Assembly (NCBI RefSeq): GCF_004118975.1
Contig: NZ_CP035376.1
Coordinates: forward strand, 1,550,001-1,614,000
Length of the DNA: 64,000 nucleotides
Source of the DNA: Luteimonas sp. YGD11-2
GTDB taxonomy: Bacteria; Pseudomonadota; Gammaproteobacteria; Xanthomonadales; Xanthomonadaceae
Direction of reading: 5' to 3'
Shown piece by piece: positions 30,082-39,190 of this stretch. The notes under the pieces were generated by a model. The model had not been told where the DNA came from, did not search any database, and worked only from the letters and a program-made list of their open reading frames with translations. The first letter of the stretch is position 1. Every line of letters begins with the position of its first letter. Both the position numbers and the translations under genes were made by a program.

Positions 30082-32166
30082 TCAATTGATCGTGCCCACC
30101 AGCTTCAGGCGCCGGTCCTCCGGGACTTCCGTGTAGGCCAGCACCGACAGTCCGGGCACGCTGTGGCGGACCAGGCGCGCCAGCGCAGCGCGCACCTGGC
30201 TGGGCACCAGCACCACCGCCGGTTCGTTCCTGGCCTCCTGCTGGCCCGCGCAGTCGGCGAGGCTCTGCTGCAGGCGTTCGGCCAGGCCCGGTTCCAGTGC
30301 GGCACCGGCGCCCTGCGCGGAATCCTGCAAGACCCGTTCCAGCGTCGGCGCCAGCGTGTACACCGGCAGTTCGATGGCGGGCCCGGCGATTTCCTGGACG
30401 ATGAAGCGGCCCAGCGCGGTGCGCACCGCGGCGGTCAGCTGGGTCGGGTCCTGGGTATGCGCGGCATGCTCGACCAGTGACTCGGCGATGCGCCGCAGCT
30501 GGCGCACCGGGATGCGTTCGATCAGCAGGTTCTGCAGCACCCGTACGACGACCGACAGCGGCAGCGACTTCGGCGTCAGGTCCTCGGCGAGCTTCGGCGT
30601 GCTGCGCGCAAGCGTCGCCAGCAGCTGCTGCACTTCCTCGTGGCCCAGCAGTTCCGGCGCCTGCTCGCGCACCAGGTGCGAGAGGTGGGTGGCGACCACG
30701 GTGGCGGGGTCGACCACCGTGTAACCGGCGGCCTCAGCCTGGGCGCGCTGCAGCGGCAGGATCCACAGGGCGTCGAGCCCGAACGCCGGGTCCTTGCCGG
30801 GGATGCCCTCGATCGGATGCAGGGTGCCGCCGGGGTCGAGTGCGAGCAGGCGGTCGGGATGGATGTCGGCGGTGGCCACCGGCACGCCATGCACCAGCAG
30901 GCGGTAGGCGGTGGGTGCGAGCTCGAGGTTGTCGCGGATATGCACCGGCGGGATCAGGAAGCCGATGTCCTGGGTGAGCTTGCGGCGCACCGCCTTGATC
31001 CGCGCCATCAGCTCGCCCCCCTGGGCCTTGTCGACCAGCGGGATCAGCCGGTAGCCCACTTCCAGCCCGAGCGGATCGACCGGTCGCAGGTCGTCCCAGC
31101 CGAGCTCGGCGGTGGCGGCCTGTTCGGGCGAGGGCAGGGCGGGATCGGGATTGGCCGCGGCCTGCTCGGCCTCGATGCTGCGCTTGCGCATGTGCCAGGC
31201 CGCGTAGCCCACCACGGCCGCCAGGCTCAGGAAGGCCAGGTTCGGCATGCCCGGCACCAGGCCCACGACCAGCAGGATCGAGGCGGCGATGGTCAGCGCC
31301 TTGTACTGGCCGAACACCTGGCCGGTGACCGCACCGCCCATGTCCTGCGAGCGCGAGGCGCGGGTCACCAGCAGGGCGACCGCCGACGACACCAGCAGGG
31401 CGGGGATCTGCGAGACCAGGCCGTCGCCGATCGACAGCAGGGTGTAGGTCGCCGCTGCATCGCCGGCGCCCATCCCGTGCTGGAGCACGCCGATGGCAAG
31501 CCCGCCGATCACCGTCACGAACAGGATCAGCAGGCCGGCGATCGCATCGCCGCGGATGAACTTGCTGGCACCGTCCATCGCGCCGTAGAAGTCGGCTTCC
31601 TGCCGGACCTCCTCGCGACGGGCCTTGGCTTCCTCGCGCGTCAGCAGGCCGGCATTGAGGTCGGCGTCGATCGCCATCTGCTTGCCGGGCATGGCGTCGA
31701 GGATGAAGCGCGCGGTCACTTCGGAGACGCGGCCGGCGCCCTTGGTGACGACCACGAAGTTGATGATGGTGAGGATCGCGAAGGCGACGATGCCGACGGC
31801 GAAGTTGCCGCCGATCACGAACTCGCCGAACGATTCGATCACCTTGCCGGCAGCACCCGGGCCGTTCTGGCCGTGCAGCAGGATGACGCGGGTGGAAGCG
31901 ACGTTGAGCGCGAGGCGCAGCATCGTGGTGATCAGCAACACGATCGGGAAGATGCTGAAGTCCAGCGGGCGCTGCACGTAGATCACCGCCAGCAGCACCA
32001 CCAGCGAGATCGCGATGTTGAAGCTGAAAAGGATGTCGAGGATGGTCGGCGGCAGCGGCACCACCACCATCGCCAGCAGCGCCAGCACCACCAGCGGTGC
32101 GCCGAGGCCGTTGCGCAGCATGTCGAAGAAGCGCTTCGGCCCGGGCTGCATCAGCGCGGCGCTCAT
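30082..32166 (-). CDS. flhA: Flagellar export gate protein FlhA
   Basis: The 694-residue FlhA is the export gate of the flagellar type III apparatus. About eight membrane helices occupy residues 1-325, with the conserved cytoplasmic FHIPEP-family loop (EADFYGAMDGASKFIRGDAIAGLLI) between; the C-terminal cytoplasmic domain (about 345-694) docks chaperone-substrate complexes. Its ATG overlaps the flhB stop by 4 bp. It is followed by flhF after 37 bp. Confidence 0.96.
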   Translation of the reverse strand: MSAALMQPGPKRFFDMLRNGLGAPLVVLALLAMVVVPLPPTILDILFSFNIAISLVVLLAVIYVQRPLDFSIFPIVLLITTMLRLALNVASTRVILLHGQNGPGAAGKVIESFGEFVIGGNFAVGIVAFAILTIINFVVVTKGAGRVSEVTARFILDAMPGKQMAIDADLNAGLLTREEAKARREEVRQEADFYGAMDGASKFIRGDAIAGLLILFVTVIGGLAIGVLQHGMGAGDAAATYTLLSIGDGLVSQIPALLVSSAVALLVTRASRSQDMGGAVTGQVFGQYKALTIAASILLVVGLVPGMPNLAFLSLAAVVGYAAWHMRKRSIEAEQAAANPDPALPSPEQAATAELGWDDLRPVDPLGLEVGYRLIPLVDKAQGGELMARIKAVRRKLTQDIGFLIPPVHIRDNLELAPTAYRLLVHGVPVATADIHPDRLLALDPGGTLHPIEGIPGKDPAFGLDALWILPLQRAQAEAAGYTVVDPATVVATHLSHLVREQAPELLGHEEVQQLLATLARSTPKLAEDLTPKSLPLSVVVRVLQNLLIERIPVRQLRRIAESLVEHAAHTQDPTQLTAAVRTALGRFIVQEIAGPAIELPVYTLAPTLERVLQDSAQGAGAALEPGLAERLQQSLADCAGQQEARNEPAVVLVPSQVRAALARLVRHSVPGLSVLAYTEVPEDRRLKLVGTIN

Positions 32167-33302
32167 CGCGGTGCCCCGCGTGCGCCGTCAGCCTCGTCGA
32201 CCTCGATATCGGCCAGCTGCGGCTGCGGCGTGCCCGCCCGCCAGTTGCGCAACTGGTAGACGTAGGAGAGCACCTGGGCAACGGCTGCGTAGAGTTTCAC
32301 CGGGATTTCCTGGCCGATCTCCCCTTCCCGATACAAGACCCGTGCCAGAGGCGGTGCTTCGACCAGCGCGACCCGGTGCAGGGTGGCGACTTCGCGGATA
32401 CGCAGCGCCAGTTCGTCGACGCCCTTGGCGACCACCTTCGGCGCGCGCATGTTGCCGCCGTCGTACTTCAGCGCCACCGCGTAGTGGGTGGGGTTGACCA
32501 CGATCACGTCGGCGGTGGGCACGTCCTCCATCATCCGGCGCTGCGACATCTCCTGCTGCAGCTGGCGGATACGGCCCTTGACCTCGGGGCGGCCCTCCGA
32601 CTCCTTCATTTCCTCGCGCAGCTCCTGCCGCGTCATCATCAGCTTCCGGCGCCAGTTCCACTTCTGGTAGGGCGCATCCATCAATGCCAGGAGCAGCAGT
32701 GCCGCTGCGGTGGCCAGCAGCATCCACAGCGCGAAGTGCAGACCGCCGCGCGCGGCATCCTCCAGCGGCTGGTTGAGCATCGAGCGCAGCCGGTTGAGCC
32801 CGGGCCACAGGAACAGCGTGGCCGCACCGCCAACCAGGGCCACGCGCAGCAGCGACTTCAGCAGTTCCGCGAAGCCTTCGGGTCCGTAGATGCGCTTGAG
32901 CCCGGCCAGCGGGTCGAGCTTCTTGAGGTCGGGCACCAGGCCCTTGGTGGCGAAATTGAAGCCGCCCATCGCCGCCGGGGCGATGAAGCACGCGGCCAGG
33001 GTGACCAGCAGCAGCGGCGCCAGGATCCACAGGAAGCCCAGCATCAGCTTCGCGGCATGGCCGAACAGCAGATGCGGCGATTCCAGCAGGGCCAGGTCGG
33101 GGGTCAGCGCCGTGCGCATCCAGTCGAGCGCGCGCGCGGCGAATCCGCCGCCCATCGCCAGCAGCGCGACCACGCCCGCACCGAACACCGCCACCGTCGA
33201 CAGCTCGCGCGAGCGCGGGACATTGCCTTTCTCCCGTGCCTCGCGCAGCCGTTTTTCACTGGGCTGTTCGGTTTTTTCCTGACCGTCTTCGTTTTCCGCC
33301 AT
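32163..33302 (-). CDS. flhB: Flagellar export substrate-switch protein FlhB
   Basis: The 379-residue FlhB has a charged N-terminus (KTEQPSEKRLREAREKGNVPRSREL), four membrane helices and the self-cleaving NPTH motif (VVNPTHYAV) in the C-terminal domain, which switches export from hook to filament substrates together with FliK. A sigma-54 type element lies 34 bases upstream, so flhB probably begins a new transcript flhB-A-F-G-fliA. Confidence 0.95.
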   Translation of the reverse strand: MAENEDGQEKTEQPSEKRLREAREKGNVPRSRELSTVAVFGAGVVALLAMGGGFAARALDWMRTALTPDLALLESPHLLFGHAAKLMLGFLWILAPLLLVTLAACFIAPAAMGGFNFATKGLVPDLKKLDPLAGLKRIYGPEGFAELLKSLLRVALVGGAATLFLWPGLNRLRSMLNQPLEDAARGGLHFALWMLLATAAALLLLALMDAPYQKWNWRRKLMMTRQELREEMKESEGRPEVKGRIRQLQQEMSQRRMMEDVPTADVIVVNPTHYAVALKYDGGNMRAPKVVAKGVDELALRIREVATLHRVALVEAPPLARVLYREGEIGQEIPVKLYAAVAQVLSYVYQLRNWRAGTPQPQLADIEVDEADGARGAPR

Positions 33303-33335
33303 CGCTCACGGCCGCTGGTACCTGCCCGGGGTGGT

Positions 33336-33349
33336 GCAAGGCGCGTGCC
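33336..33349 (-). promoter_or_regulatory. Sigma-54 promoter of flhB
   Basis: Minus strand reads GGCACGCGCCTTGC: GG and GC are 10 bases apart, matching TGGCACG-N4-TTGCA. It lies in the 106-base fliR-flhB gap; the start site would be about 23 bases before the ATG. RpoN and FleQ are encoded in this window. Confidence 0.65.
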
Positions 33350-33408
33350 GCGAAGCGGACCCTCACCCGAGGGCAGGGCGTGGACCGCCGGAGATTCCCA
33401 CGGCCTGC

Positions 33409-34206
33409 CTACCCGCCGGTCGGAACCCGTCCGGCCGCATCGAACGCGGCGTCGTACAGCCGCTGCACCGGCGGGCCCATCTCCCCGGCCAGCATCGCGA
33501 TCAGGAACAGGCCGACCAGCACCGAGACCGGCAGGCCGAGCTGGATCGGGTTGAGTGCCGGCGCCGCCCGCGACAGCACGCCGAAGGCCAGGTTGATGGC
33601 CAGCATCGCCACCATCACCGGCAGCGCCAGCGTGACCGCCCCGCGCAGCACCAGCGAGAAGAACTGCGGGGCGATCTCCAGCGTGGCGCGCACATCGGGC
33701 AGGGCGGTGCCGATCGGCAGTGCCTCGTAGCTGTGCACCAGCAGCGCGATCAGCGCCAGATGGCCGTTGGCGGCGAAGAACAGCAACCCGAACGCGAGGT
33801 AGAACCACTGCGAGATGACACCGGAGTTCACCCCGCGCAGGGGATCGCTCATCTGCGCGAACGACAGGCCCGTGCCCTGCGAGATCAGCTCGCCAGCCAG
33901 TGCCCCGGCCTCGAACACCAGCCGCAGCATGAAGCCCATCGCCGCGCCGACCGCCAGCTCACGGGCGACCGACAGCACGGTGGCGGCATCGAAGCCGGAG
34001 AACGCCGGCGGCGCCGGCAGCAGCGGGGCGAGCGCCAGGCTGATCACCAGCGCGGCCATCACCCGGATGCGCGCCGGGATCGCGCGGGTGCCGATCAGCG
34101 GGATCGCCATCAGCAGCGCGCCCACGCGCAGCGCGGTCCACAGCAGGGTCCCGATCATGCCGAAGGCCTGCTGGCCATCGATCGCCATCTGGGTGGCGGG
34201 GTCCAT
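33409..34206 (-). CDS. fliR: Flagellar export apparatus protein FliR
   Basis: The 265-residue membrane protein has about six hydrophobic segments, including LLWTALRVGALLMAIPLIGTRAIP and a C-terminal LPVSVLVGLFLIAML. FliR forms the export-gate core with FliP and FliQ. It follows fliQ by 12 bp and is the last gene before the flhB promoter. Confidence 0.93.
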   Translation of the reverse strand: MDPATQMAIDGQQAFGMIGTLLWTALRVGALLMAIPLIGTRAIPARIRVMAALVISLALAPLLPAPPAFSGFDAATVLSVARELAVGAAMGFMLRLVFEAGALAGELISQGTGLSFAQMSDPLRGVNSGVISQWFYLAFGLLFFAANGHLALIALLVHSYEALPIGTALPDVRATLEIAPQFFSLVLRGAVTLALPVMVAMLAINLAFGVLSRAAPALNPIQLGLPVSVLVGLFLIAMLAGEMGPPVQRLYDAAFDAAGRVPTGG

Positions 34207-34218
34207 CCTCCGTCCCGC

Positions 34219-34488
34219 CTAGCCGATGAGGTGGGGAATGCGGTGGAACAGGGTGATCGTGTAGTCGACCAGGTAGCTCAGCAGAAACGCGCCGAGCGCG
34301 AACAGCGCCGCGGTCAGCGCCGCCGCCTTGGCCACGAAGGCGATGGTCGGCTCGTTGATCTGGGTGGCGGCCTGCACCACGCCGACCACCACGCCGACGA
34401 TCAGCACGGTCACAAGCAGCGGGCCACCGACCCACAGTGCCACCTGCAGGCCCAGGCGCAGTTCGGTGAGGGCGAGTTCGGGCGTCAT
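34219..34488 (-). CDS. fliQ: Flagellar export apparatus protein FliQ
   Basis: An 89-residue protein with two membrane hairpin helices (about 17-38 and 52-75) and the family pattern VGVVQAATQINEPTIAFVAK. It lies 4 bp after fliP and is part of the FliPQR gate. Confidence 0.93.
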   Translation of the reverse strand: MTPELALTELRLGLQVALWVGGPLLVTVLIVGVVVGVVQAATQINEPTIAFVAKAAALTAALFALGAFLLSYLVDYTITLFHRIPHLIG

Positions 34489-34492
34489 CGGC

Positions 34493-35257
34493 TCAGACCG
34501 CGTTGAAGCTGGCGGCGAGCGTGCCGACGGTGAGCACCCAGCCGTCGACCAGCACGAACAGCAGGATCTTGAACGGCGCCGAGACCAGCATCGGCGACAG
34601 CATCATCATGCCCATCGACATCAGCACGCTGGCCACCACCAGGTCGATGATGATGAAGGGGATGAACACCAGGAAGCCGATCTCGAACGCGGTCTTGAGC
34701 TCGCTGGTGACGAACGAGGCGACCAGCACCTGGAACGGCACCTCGTCCGGCCCGGCATAGCCGCTGTGGCCGGCGAGGCCGGCGAACGTCATCAGGTCGG
34801 TCTCGCGCACCTGCGCCAGCATGAACGCACGCAGCGGCGCGCTGCCGAGGTCCCAGGCGGCGCGGAATTCGAGTTCGCCGTTGAGCCACGGGCCGAAGCC
34901 ATTGGTCCATGCGGCCTCCCACACCGGCGTCATCACCAGCGCGGTCAGGAACAGCGCCAGCCCGACCAGCACCTGGTTGGACGGCGTCTGCCCGGTGCCC
35001 ATCGCCTGGCGCAGCAGCGCCAGCACCACGATGATCCGGGTGAACGCGGTCAGCACCAGCAGCATCGACGGGATCAGGGTGATCGCCGTCATCAGCAGCA
35101 GGGTCTGCAGCGGCAGGCTCACCGGCGCATCGCCGATCTGGCCCACGGTCACGCCCGGCAGCGAGGGCAACTGCGGCGTGGCCCAGGCCAGCGACGGCAG
35201 CAGCAGGCAGGCGATCGCCACCAGCGCCGCGACGCGGCGCACCCAGCGGGAGGTCAT
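34493..35257 (-). CDS. fliP: Flagellar export apparatus protein FliP
   Basis: The 254-residue FliP has a cleavable signal sequence (residues 1-26, ending LAWA), which is typical, then LLLMTAITLIPSMLLVLTAFTRI, VLALLRQAMGTGQTPSNQVL and the C-terminal helices IDLVVASVLMSMGMMMLSP. It forms the pentameric core of the export gate. The gap to fliO is 1 bp. Confidence 0.95.
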   Translation of the reverse strand: MTSRWVRRVAALVAIACLLLPSLAWATPQLPSLPGVTVGQIGDAPVSLPLQTLLLMTAITLIPSMLLVLTAFTRIIVVLALLRQAMGTGQTPSNQVLVGLALFLTALVMTPVWEAAWTNGFGPWLNGELEFRAAWDLGSAPLRAFMLAQVRETDLMTFAGLAGHSGYAGPDEVPFQVLVASFVTSELKTAFEIGFLVFIPFIIIDLVVASVLMSMGMMMLSPMLVSAPFKILLFVLVDGWVLTVGTLAASFNAV

Positions 35258-35258
35258 G

Positions 35259-35813
35259 TCAGGAATCCTTGCGCAGGCGTTGCGCGAGCAGTTGCTTGAA
35301 ATCGGGAAGCTGCTTCAGCGACGGCAGCCGGGCGGGCGTCGCCTCCGGCAGGTGCTCGGGCAACAGGTGCAGCGTGCGCACGCCACCGGCGCCGATGCCG
35401 ATCAGCAGCTGCTCGCCGCCCACCTGCACGACCGCCGCACGTTCGCGCGCACCCAGCGGAATGTTCGCGACCACGCGCAGGCCCTCGGCCTGGCGGAAGC
35501 TGCTGCCCGGCATGCGCTTGAGCACCCAGGCCAGGCCGAGGATCAGCCCGACCACCAGCAGCAGCGCGATCACCGCGCCGCCCAGGCCGGGGGCCTGCGG
35601 TGCGTGCGCGCCGATCGCGACGGGTTTTGCCGGGATGGCGACTTCGGCGTGCAGCTGCGGCGGCGACGCCACCGGCAGGGCGGCGGTGCCGGTATCCATC
35701 GCCGTGTCGTTGGCGGATGCAGGCGCGGCCGGCGTGACCGCCGCCGCGGTGGTGGCGATCGTCGCGGCCTGCGCGCTCGCCTGCACGATGCCGAGGCTGC
35801 CGGCAAGGATCAC
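35259..35813 (-). CDS. fliO: Flagellar biosynthesis protein FliO
   Basis: A 184-residue protein that assists FliP assembly. The N-terminal 70 residues are Ala-rich, one membrane helix lies at about 77-98 (GGAVIALLLVVGLILGLAWVL), and the cytoplasmic part has the conserved [26 protein letters not shown]. It starts with GTG overlapping the fliN stop (GTGA). Confidence 0.88.
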   Translation of the reverse strand: MILAGSLGIVQASAQAATIATTAAAVTPAAPASANDTAMDTGTAALPVASPPQLHAEVAIPAKPVAIGAHAPQAPGLGGAVIALLLVVGLILGLAWVLKRMPGSSFRQAEGLRVVANIPLGARERAAVVQVGGEQLLIGIGAGGVRTLHLLPEHLPEATPARLPSLKQLPDFKQLLAQRLRKDS

Positions 35814-36154
35814 CGCAGTCTCCGGATCCGCTCGCTCGGGCTGACCACGTCGGTCAGGCGCACGCCGAAGCGGTCGTTGATCACCACCACCTCGCCATGC
35901 GCGATGAGGGTGCCGTTGACGTAGACATCGAGCGGCTCGCCGGCGCCGCGCTCGAGCTCGATCACCGAGCCGCGGTTGAGCTGCAGCAGGTTGCGGATCG
36001 GCATGCGCGTGCGCCCGACTTCCAGCGAGAGCGCCACCGGCACGTCGAGGATGACGTCGAGGTTGAGATCGCTCGCATCGTCGGGGTTGTCGGCGCGCAG
36101 GTCGTCGAAACGGGCCGGCTCGGCGGTGGGAAAGACGGTGTCCTGGGTGTTCAT
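35810..36154 (-). CDS. fliN: Flagellar motor switch protein FliN
   Basis: The 114-residue FliN has the SpoA fold (LDVILDVPVALSLEVGRTRMPI, LLQLNRGSVIELERGAGEPLDVYVNG, VVVINDRFGVRLTDV). It forms the bottom of the C-ring with FliM and is a docking site for FliH. The ATG overlaps the fliM stop by 4 bp. The frame continues upstream inside fliM but is a shadow there. Confidence 0.95.
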   Translation of the reverse strand: MNTQDTVFPTAEPARFDDLRADNPDDASDLNLDVILDVPVALSLEVGRTRMPIRNLLQLNRGSVIELERGAGEPLDVYVNGTLIAHGEVVVINDRFGVRLTDVVSPSERIRRLR

Positions 36155-37164
36155 GCGGGCAGGTCCTGGGGGTCGGTGCGGCGCTGCGGCTGCGTGCCGG
36201 GCGGATGGGTCCGGGTGATCTTCACCACGTTGTTGCCGTTGGCGGTGCCGAAGCGGCCGGTGAAGACCGGGATGTCCTCGATGCAGATCGGCACCTCCTC
36301 GGGGAGGTCGATCGGGATGATGTCGCCCACCTTCAGCCGGGTGAGCTGGCGCAGGTCGATGCGGCGGCGCGCCAGCACGCTCGACACGTTGACCTCGGCC
36401 GACATCAGCTGCTCGCGCATCGACACGTTCCAGCTCTCGTCGCGGTCGACGCGGTCGGACTGGATGCCGGCATCGAGCAGCTCGCGGATCGGCTCGAGCA
36501 TCGAGTAGGGCAGGGTGACGTGGATCTCGCCGCCGCCGCCTTCGAGGTCCACGTGGAAGCGGCTGACCACCACGTACTCGCGCGGGGTGACGATATTGGC
36601 GAAGTGCGGGTTGATCTCGGAGTTGAGGTATTCGCACTCCACGTCCAGCACCGGTGCCCAGGCCTCGGCGAGGTCGGCGAAGGTCTGCTTGAGCATCAGC
36701 TGGATCACCCGCATCTCGGTCGCGGTGAACTCGCGGCCCTCGATGCGGGTGGGGTAGCGGCCATCGCCGCCGAAGAAGTTGTCGACCACCGAGAACACCA
36801 GCTTCGGCTCGAACACGATCAGCCCGGTGCCGCGCAGCGGCTTGAACTTGATCAGGTTGAGGTTGGTCGGCACGTAGAGCTGGTGCAGGTAGTCGCCGAA
36901 CTTGATCAGGTCGATTCCGCGCACGGAGATGTCGGCGGAGCGGCGGATCAGGTTGAACAGGCCGATCCGCCACAGCCGCACGAAGCGCTCGTTGACCATC
37001 TCCATGGTCGGCATGCGGCCGCGGATGATGCGGTCCTGGCTGGCGAAGTCGTAGGTGCGCGCGACGCCCGGGTCGGGCGCCGGCTCGGTGTCGACCACGC
37101 CCGAGTCGACGCCGTGCAGCAGCGCGTCGATCTCGTCCTGGGACAGCAGGTCGTGGGTGCTCAT
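36151..37164 (-). CDS. fliM: Flagellar motor switch protein FliM
   Basis: The 337-residue FliM has the N-terminal CheY-binding peptide LSQDEIDALLHG (residues 7-18), a flexible linker, the middle CheC-like domain (FVRLWRIGLFNLIRRSADI, GGDGRYPTRIEGREFT) that binds FliG and a C-terminal SpoA domain. The N-terminal peptide is relevant because the P2-less CheA of this window carries two near copies of it. Confidence 0.95.
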   Translation of the reverse strand: MSTHDLLSQDEIDALLHGVDSGVVDTEPAPDPGVARTYDFASQDRIIRGRMPTMEMVNERFVRLWRIGLFNLIRRSADISVRGIDLIKFGDYLHQLYVPTNLNLIKFKPLRGTGLIVFEPKLVFSVVDNFFGGDGRYPTRIEGREFTATEMRVIQLMLKQTFADLAEAWAPVLDVECEYLNSEINPHFANIVTPREYVVVSRFHVDLEGGGGEIHVTLPYSMLEPIRELLDAGIQSDRVDRDESWNVSMREQLMSAEVNVSSVLARRRIDLRQLTRLKVGDIIPIDLPEEVPICIEDIPVFTGRFGTANGNNVVKITRTHPPGTQPQRRTDPQDLPA

Positions 37165-37177
37165 GGCCGGTGGCCCC

Positions 37178-37660
37178 TTACTGGGTGACGAAGCTGGTGA
37201 ACAGCAGCGATTCGGCCTGTGGCGCGCCGGTTTCCTCGGTCATCAGCGCCTGCACTTCCTCCAGCGCCTGCGCGCGCAGCGCTTCCTTGCCCTCGCGGGT
37301 GGCGACGCCGTCGTAGGTCTGCTGGGCGAACAGCATCAGCAGCCGCGCCCGCAGTGCCGGCTCGTGGCGGGTGAGTTCCTGGGTGGCCAGCGGGTCGCGC
37401 GTGACCAGTTGCACCTCGACCTGCAGGTAGCGCGGGCCCATCGGGGTCTCGTCGAGGTTCACCACGAACGGCGGTGACATCGGCAGGTACTGCGCGGGCG
37501 CCGGCGGCTTCGGCGCATCGCTGTCGCCGCCACGGGTGTTGAAGTACCAGAAGCCGGCGCCGGCCAGGCCGAGCAGGGCGACCACGGCCACGATGGCCAG
37601 GGTGATGCGGTGCGAAGAGGACGAGGGCTTCTTGCGGGATGGGTCTGCAGCGACGGCCAC
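37178..37660 (-). CDS. fliL: Flagellar basal-body-associated protein FliL
   Basis: The 160-residue FliL has one membrane helix (about 19-37, LAIVAVVALLGLAGAGFWYF) and a periplasmic domain (FVVNLDETPMGPRYLQVEVQLVTRDP, then a C-terminal AQALEEVQALM). It surrounds the stator. It begins with GTG at 37660. In relatives fliL directly follows fliK; here an efflux operon lies between them, and fliL has its own sigma-54 element 35 bases upstream. Confidence 0.9.
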   Translation of the reverse strand: MAVAADPSRKKPSSSSHRITLAIVAVVALLGLAGAGFWYFNTRGGDSDAPKPPAPAQYLPMSPPFVVNLDETPMGPRYLQVEVQLVTRDPLATQELTRHEPALRARLLMLFAQQTYDGVATREGKEALRAQALEEVQALMTEETGAPQAESLLFTSFVTQ

Positions 37661-37694
37661 GTGGCGTTACCGGTGTGGATTCGAGCGGTCCCAT

Positions 37695-37708
37695 GCAATC
37701 GCCGTGCC
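37695..37708 (-). promoter_or_regulatory. Sigma-54 promoter of fliL-M-N-O-P-Q-R
   Basis: Minus strand reads GGCACGGCGATTGC, with GG and GC 10 bases apart, matching the -24/-12 consensus. The predicted start site is about 24 bases upstream of the fliL GTG. It lets the fliL operon be transcribed despite the inserted efflux operon. Confidence 0.65.
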
Positions 37709-37831
37709 GTTGCACCGCCGGAAAGCCGTCGCCGGGCGCGTGTCGGACAGTGGCCGCGCGGCTCGCTGGCCGAAATGCCGGGTTGGGCGCGCGGAAACTG
37801 AATGGACCCCGTGCAGGTGCTCGTCGGCGCT

Positions 37832-37860
37832 TTGACGGATTGAGAATGATCGTTCATTCT
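37832..37860 (+). promoter_or_regulatory. Promoter and TetR-type operator of the RND operon
   Basis: TTGACG at 37832-37837 is a good -35. A weak CATTCT at 37855-37860 lies 17 bases on. Between and across them is a palindrome, GAATGA-TCGT-TCATTC (37844-37859), of the type bound by AcrR/TtgR-like regulators. The TetR gene at the end of the operon is the likely binder, giving negative feedback. The -10 is poor, so only the -35 and operator are convincing. Confidence 0.6.
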
Positions 37861-37869
37861 TCCCGCCTG

Positions 37870-37900
37870 CCGCCGGCCCCCCCCGGCGGTTTTCCTTTTT
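37870..37900 (+). terminator. Terminator-shaped hairpin in the leader of the RND operon
   Basis: CCGCCGG (37870-37876) and CCGGCGG (37883-37889) with a C6 loop, followed on the + strand by TTTTTTTCC-like T-rich bases to 37900. It lies downstream of the operator and 19 bases before the adaptor ATG. It could be an attenuator, or stop background transcription. No alternative antiterminator or leader peptide was recognised. Confidence 0.55.
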
Positions 37901-37918
37901 CCGTGCAGGCCTTTCCCC

Positions 37919-39178
37919 ATGTCCACATCGTCGCGTCGGTTCGCCGGCCTCCTGATCCTGAGTCTCTTGCTGGCGGCCTGTGGCGCCGGCGGCGCACCGG
38001 AGGCACCGCCGCCGCCGGAAGTGAATGTGGTCACCCTGCAACCGGAAACCGTCACCCTGACCCGCGAACTGCCGGGGCGCACCAGTGCCTTCCTGGTCGC
38101 CGAAGTGCGGCCGCAGGTCAACGGGATCGTGCGCCGCCAGCTGTTCACCGAGGGCAGCCTGGTCAAGGCCGGCGAGCCGCTGTACCAGATCGACGACGCC
38201 AGCTACCGCGCCGCCGCCAACAGCGCGCGCGCGCAGCTGTCGCGTGCCCAGGCCACGCTGACCGCCGCGCGGCTGAGCGCCAACCGCATCGGCGAGCTGG
38301 CCGCCGTGCAGGTCGTGAGCCGGCAGGACGACGAGAACGCGACCGCGGCGCTACGCCAGGCCGAGGCCGATGTCGGTGCCGCGCGCGCGGTGCTGGACGC
38401 CGCCAACGTCACCCTCGGCCATGCCCGCATCACCGCGCCGATCGACGGTCGCATCGGCAGGTCGTCGGTGACCGTGGGTGCGCTGGTCACCGCCAACCAG
38501 CCGGCGGCGCTGGCCACCGTGCAGCAGCTCGACCCGATCCATGTGGATCTCACCCAGTCGTCCAGCGAACTGCTGCAGCTGCGGCGCGAATTCGCCGCCG
38601 GCACGCTGGAGAGCGGGCAGGGCCTGCCGGTGACGATCCTGCTGGAAGACGGCACGCCCTTCCCGCATCCGGGCACGCTGGCGTTCTCCGAGGTCGGCGT
38701 GGACCCGGCGACCGGCAGCTACGGCCTGCGGGTGACCGTGGACAACCCCGACCACGTGCTGATGCCCGGCATGTACGTGCGTGCGGTCCTCGGCAGCGGC
38801 GTGCGGCAGAACGCGATCCTGGTGCCGCAACAGGGCGTGACCCGCGACCCGCGCGGCAATGCCAGCGCGATGGTGGTCAATGCCGAAGGCATCGTGGAAC
38901 AGCGCCCGGTGCAGGTCAGCCGCACCGTCGGCGACCGCTGGCTGGTCGAGGATGGCCTCGTCGCCGGTGACCGGGTGATCGTCGAGGGCCTGCAGAAGAT
39001 CCAGCCCGGCGTGCCGGTGCAGGTCGCCGAAGCGCCGCCGGCCGGCGATTCCGCCCCGGGCACGTCGCCCGCCGCGACCCCGGCCACCGATGCGGCCACG
39101 CAGGCCGATGCCGCCGTGCAGCCCGCCGACCCCGACGCGGCCGCACCGGCGGCCGACGCTGCTGCCCAGCAGCCGTAA
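37919..39178 (+). CDS. RND efflux periplasmic adaptor lipoprotein (AcrA/MexA type)
   Basis: The 419-residue protein has a lipoprotein signal with lipobox LAAC (Cys21), then a barrel-sandwich half (VRPQVNGIVRRQLFTEGSLVKAGEPLYQID), an alpha-helical hairpin (about 95-165), the second half (ITAPIDGRIGRSSVTVGALV) and a beta-barrel and membrane-proximal domain. A 50-residue Ala/Pro-rich tail follows the fold. It couples the inner-membrane pump to an outer-membrane channel; no channel gene is in this operon, so a TolC/OprM-type protein from elsewhere is needed. Confidence 0.93.
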   Translation: MSTSSRRFAGLLILSLLLAACGAGGAPEAPPPPEVNVVTLQPETVTLTRELPGRTSAFLVAEVRPQVNGIVRRQLFTEGSLVKAGEPLYQIDDASYRAAANSARAQLSRAQATLTAARLSANRIGELAAVQVVSRQDDENATAALRQAEADVGAARAVLDAANVTLGHARITAPIDGRIGRSSVTVGALVTANQPAALATVQQLDPIHVDLTQSSSELLQLRREFAAGTLESGQGLPVTILLEDGTPFPHPGTLAFSEVGVDPATGSYGLRVTVDNPDHVLMPGMYVRAVLGSGVRQNAILVPQQGVTRDPRGNASAMVVNAEGIVEQRPVQVSRTVGDRWLVEDGLVAGDRVIVEGLQKIQPGVPVQVAEAPPAGDSAPGTSPAATPATDAATQADAAVQPADPDAAAPAADAAAQQP

Positions 39179-39190
39179 GCGGAGACTTCC

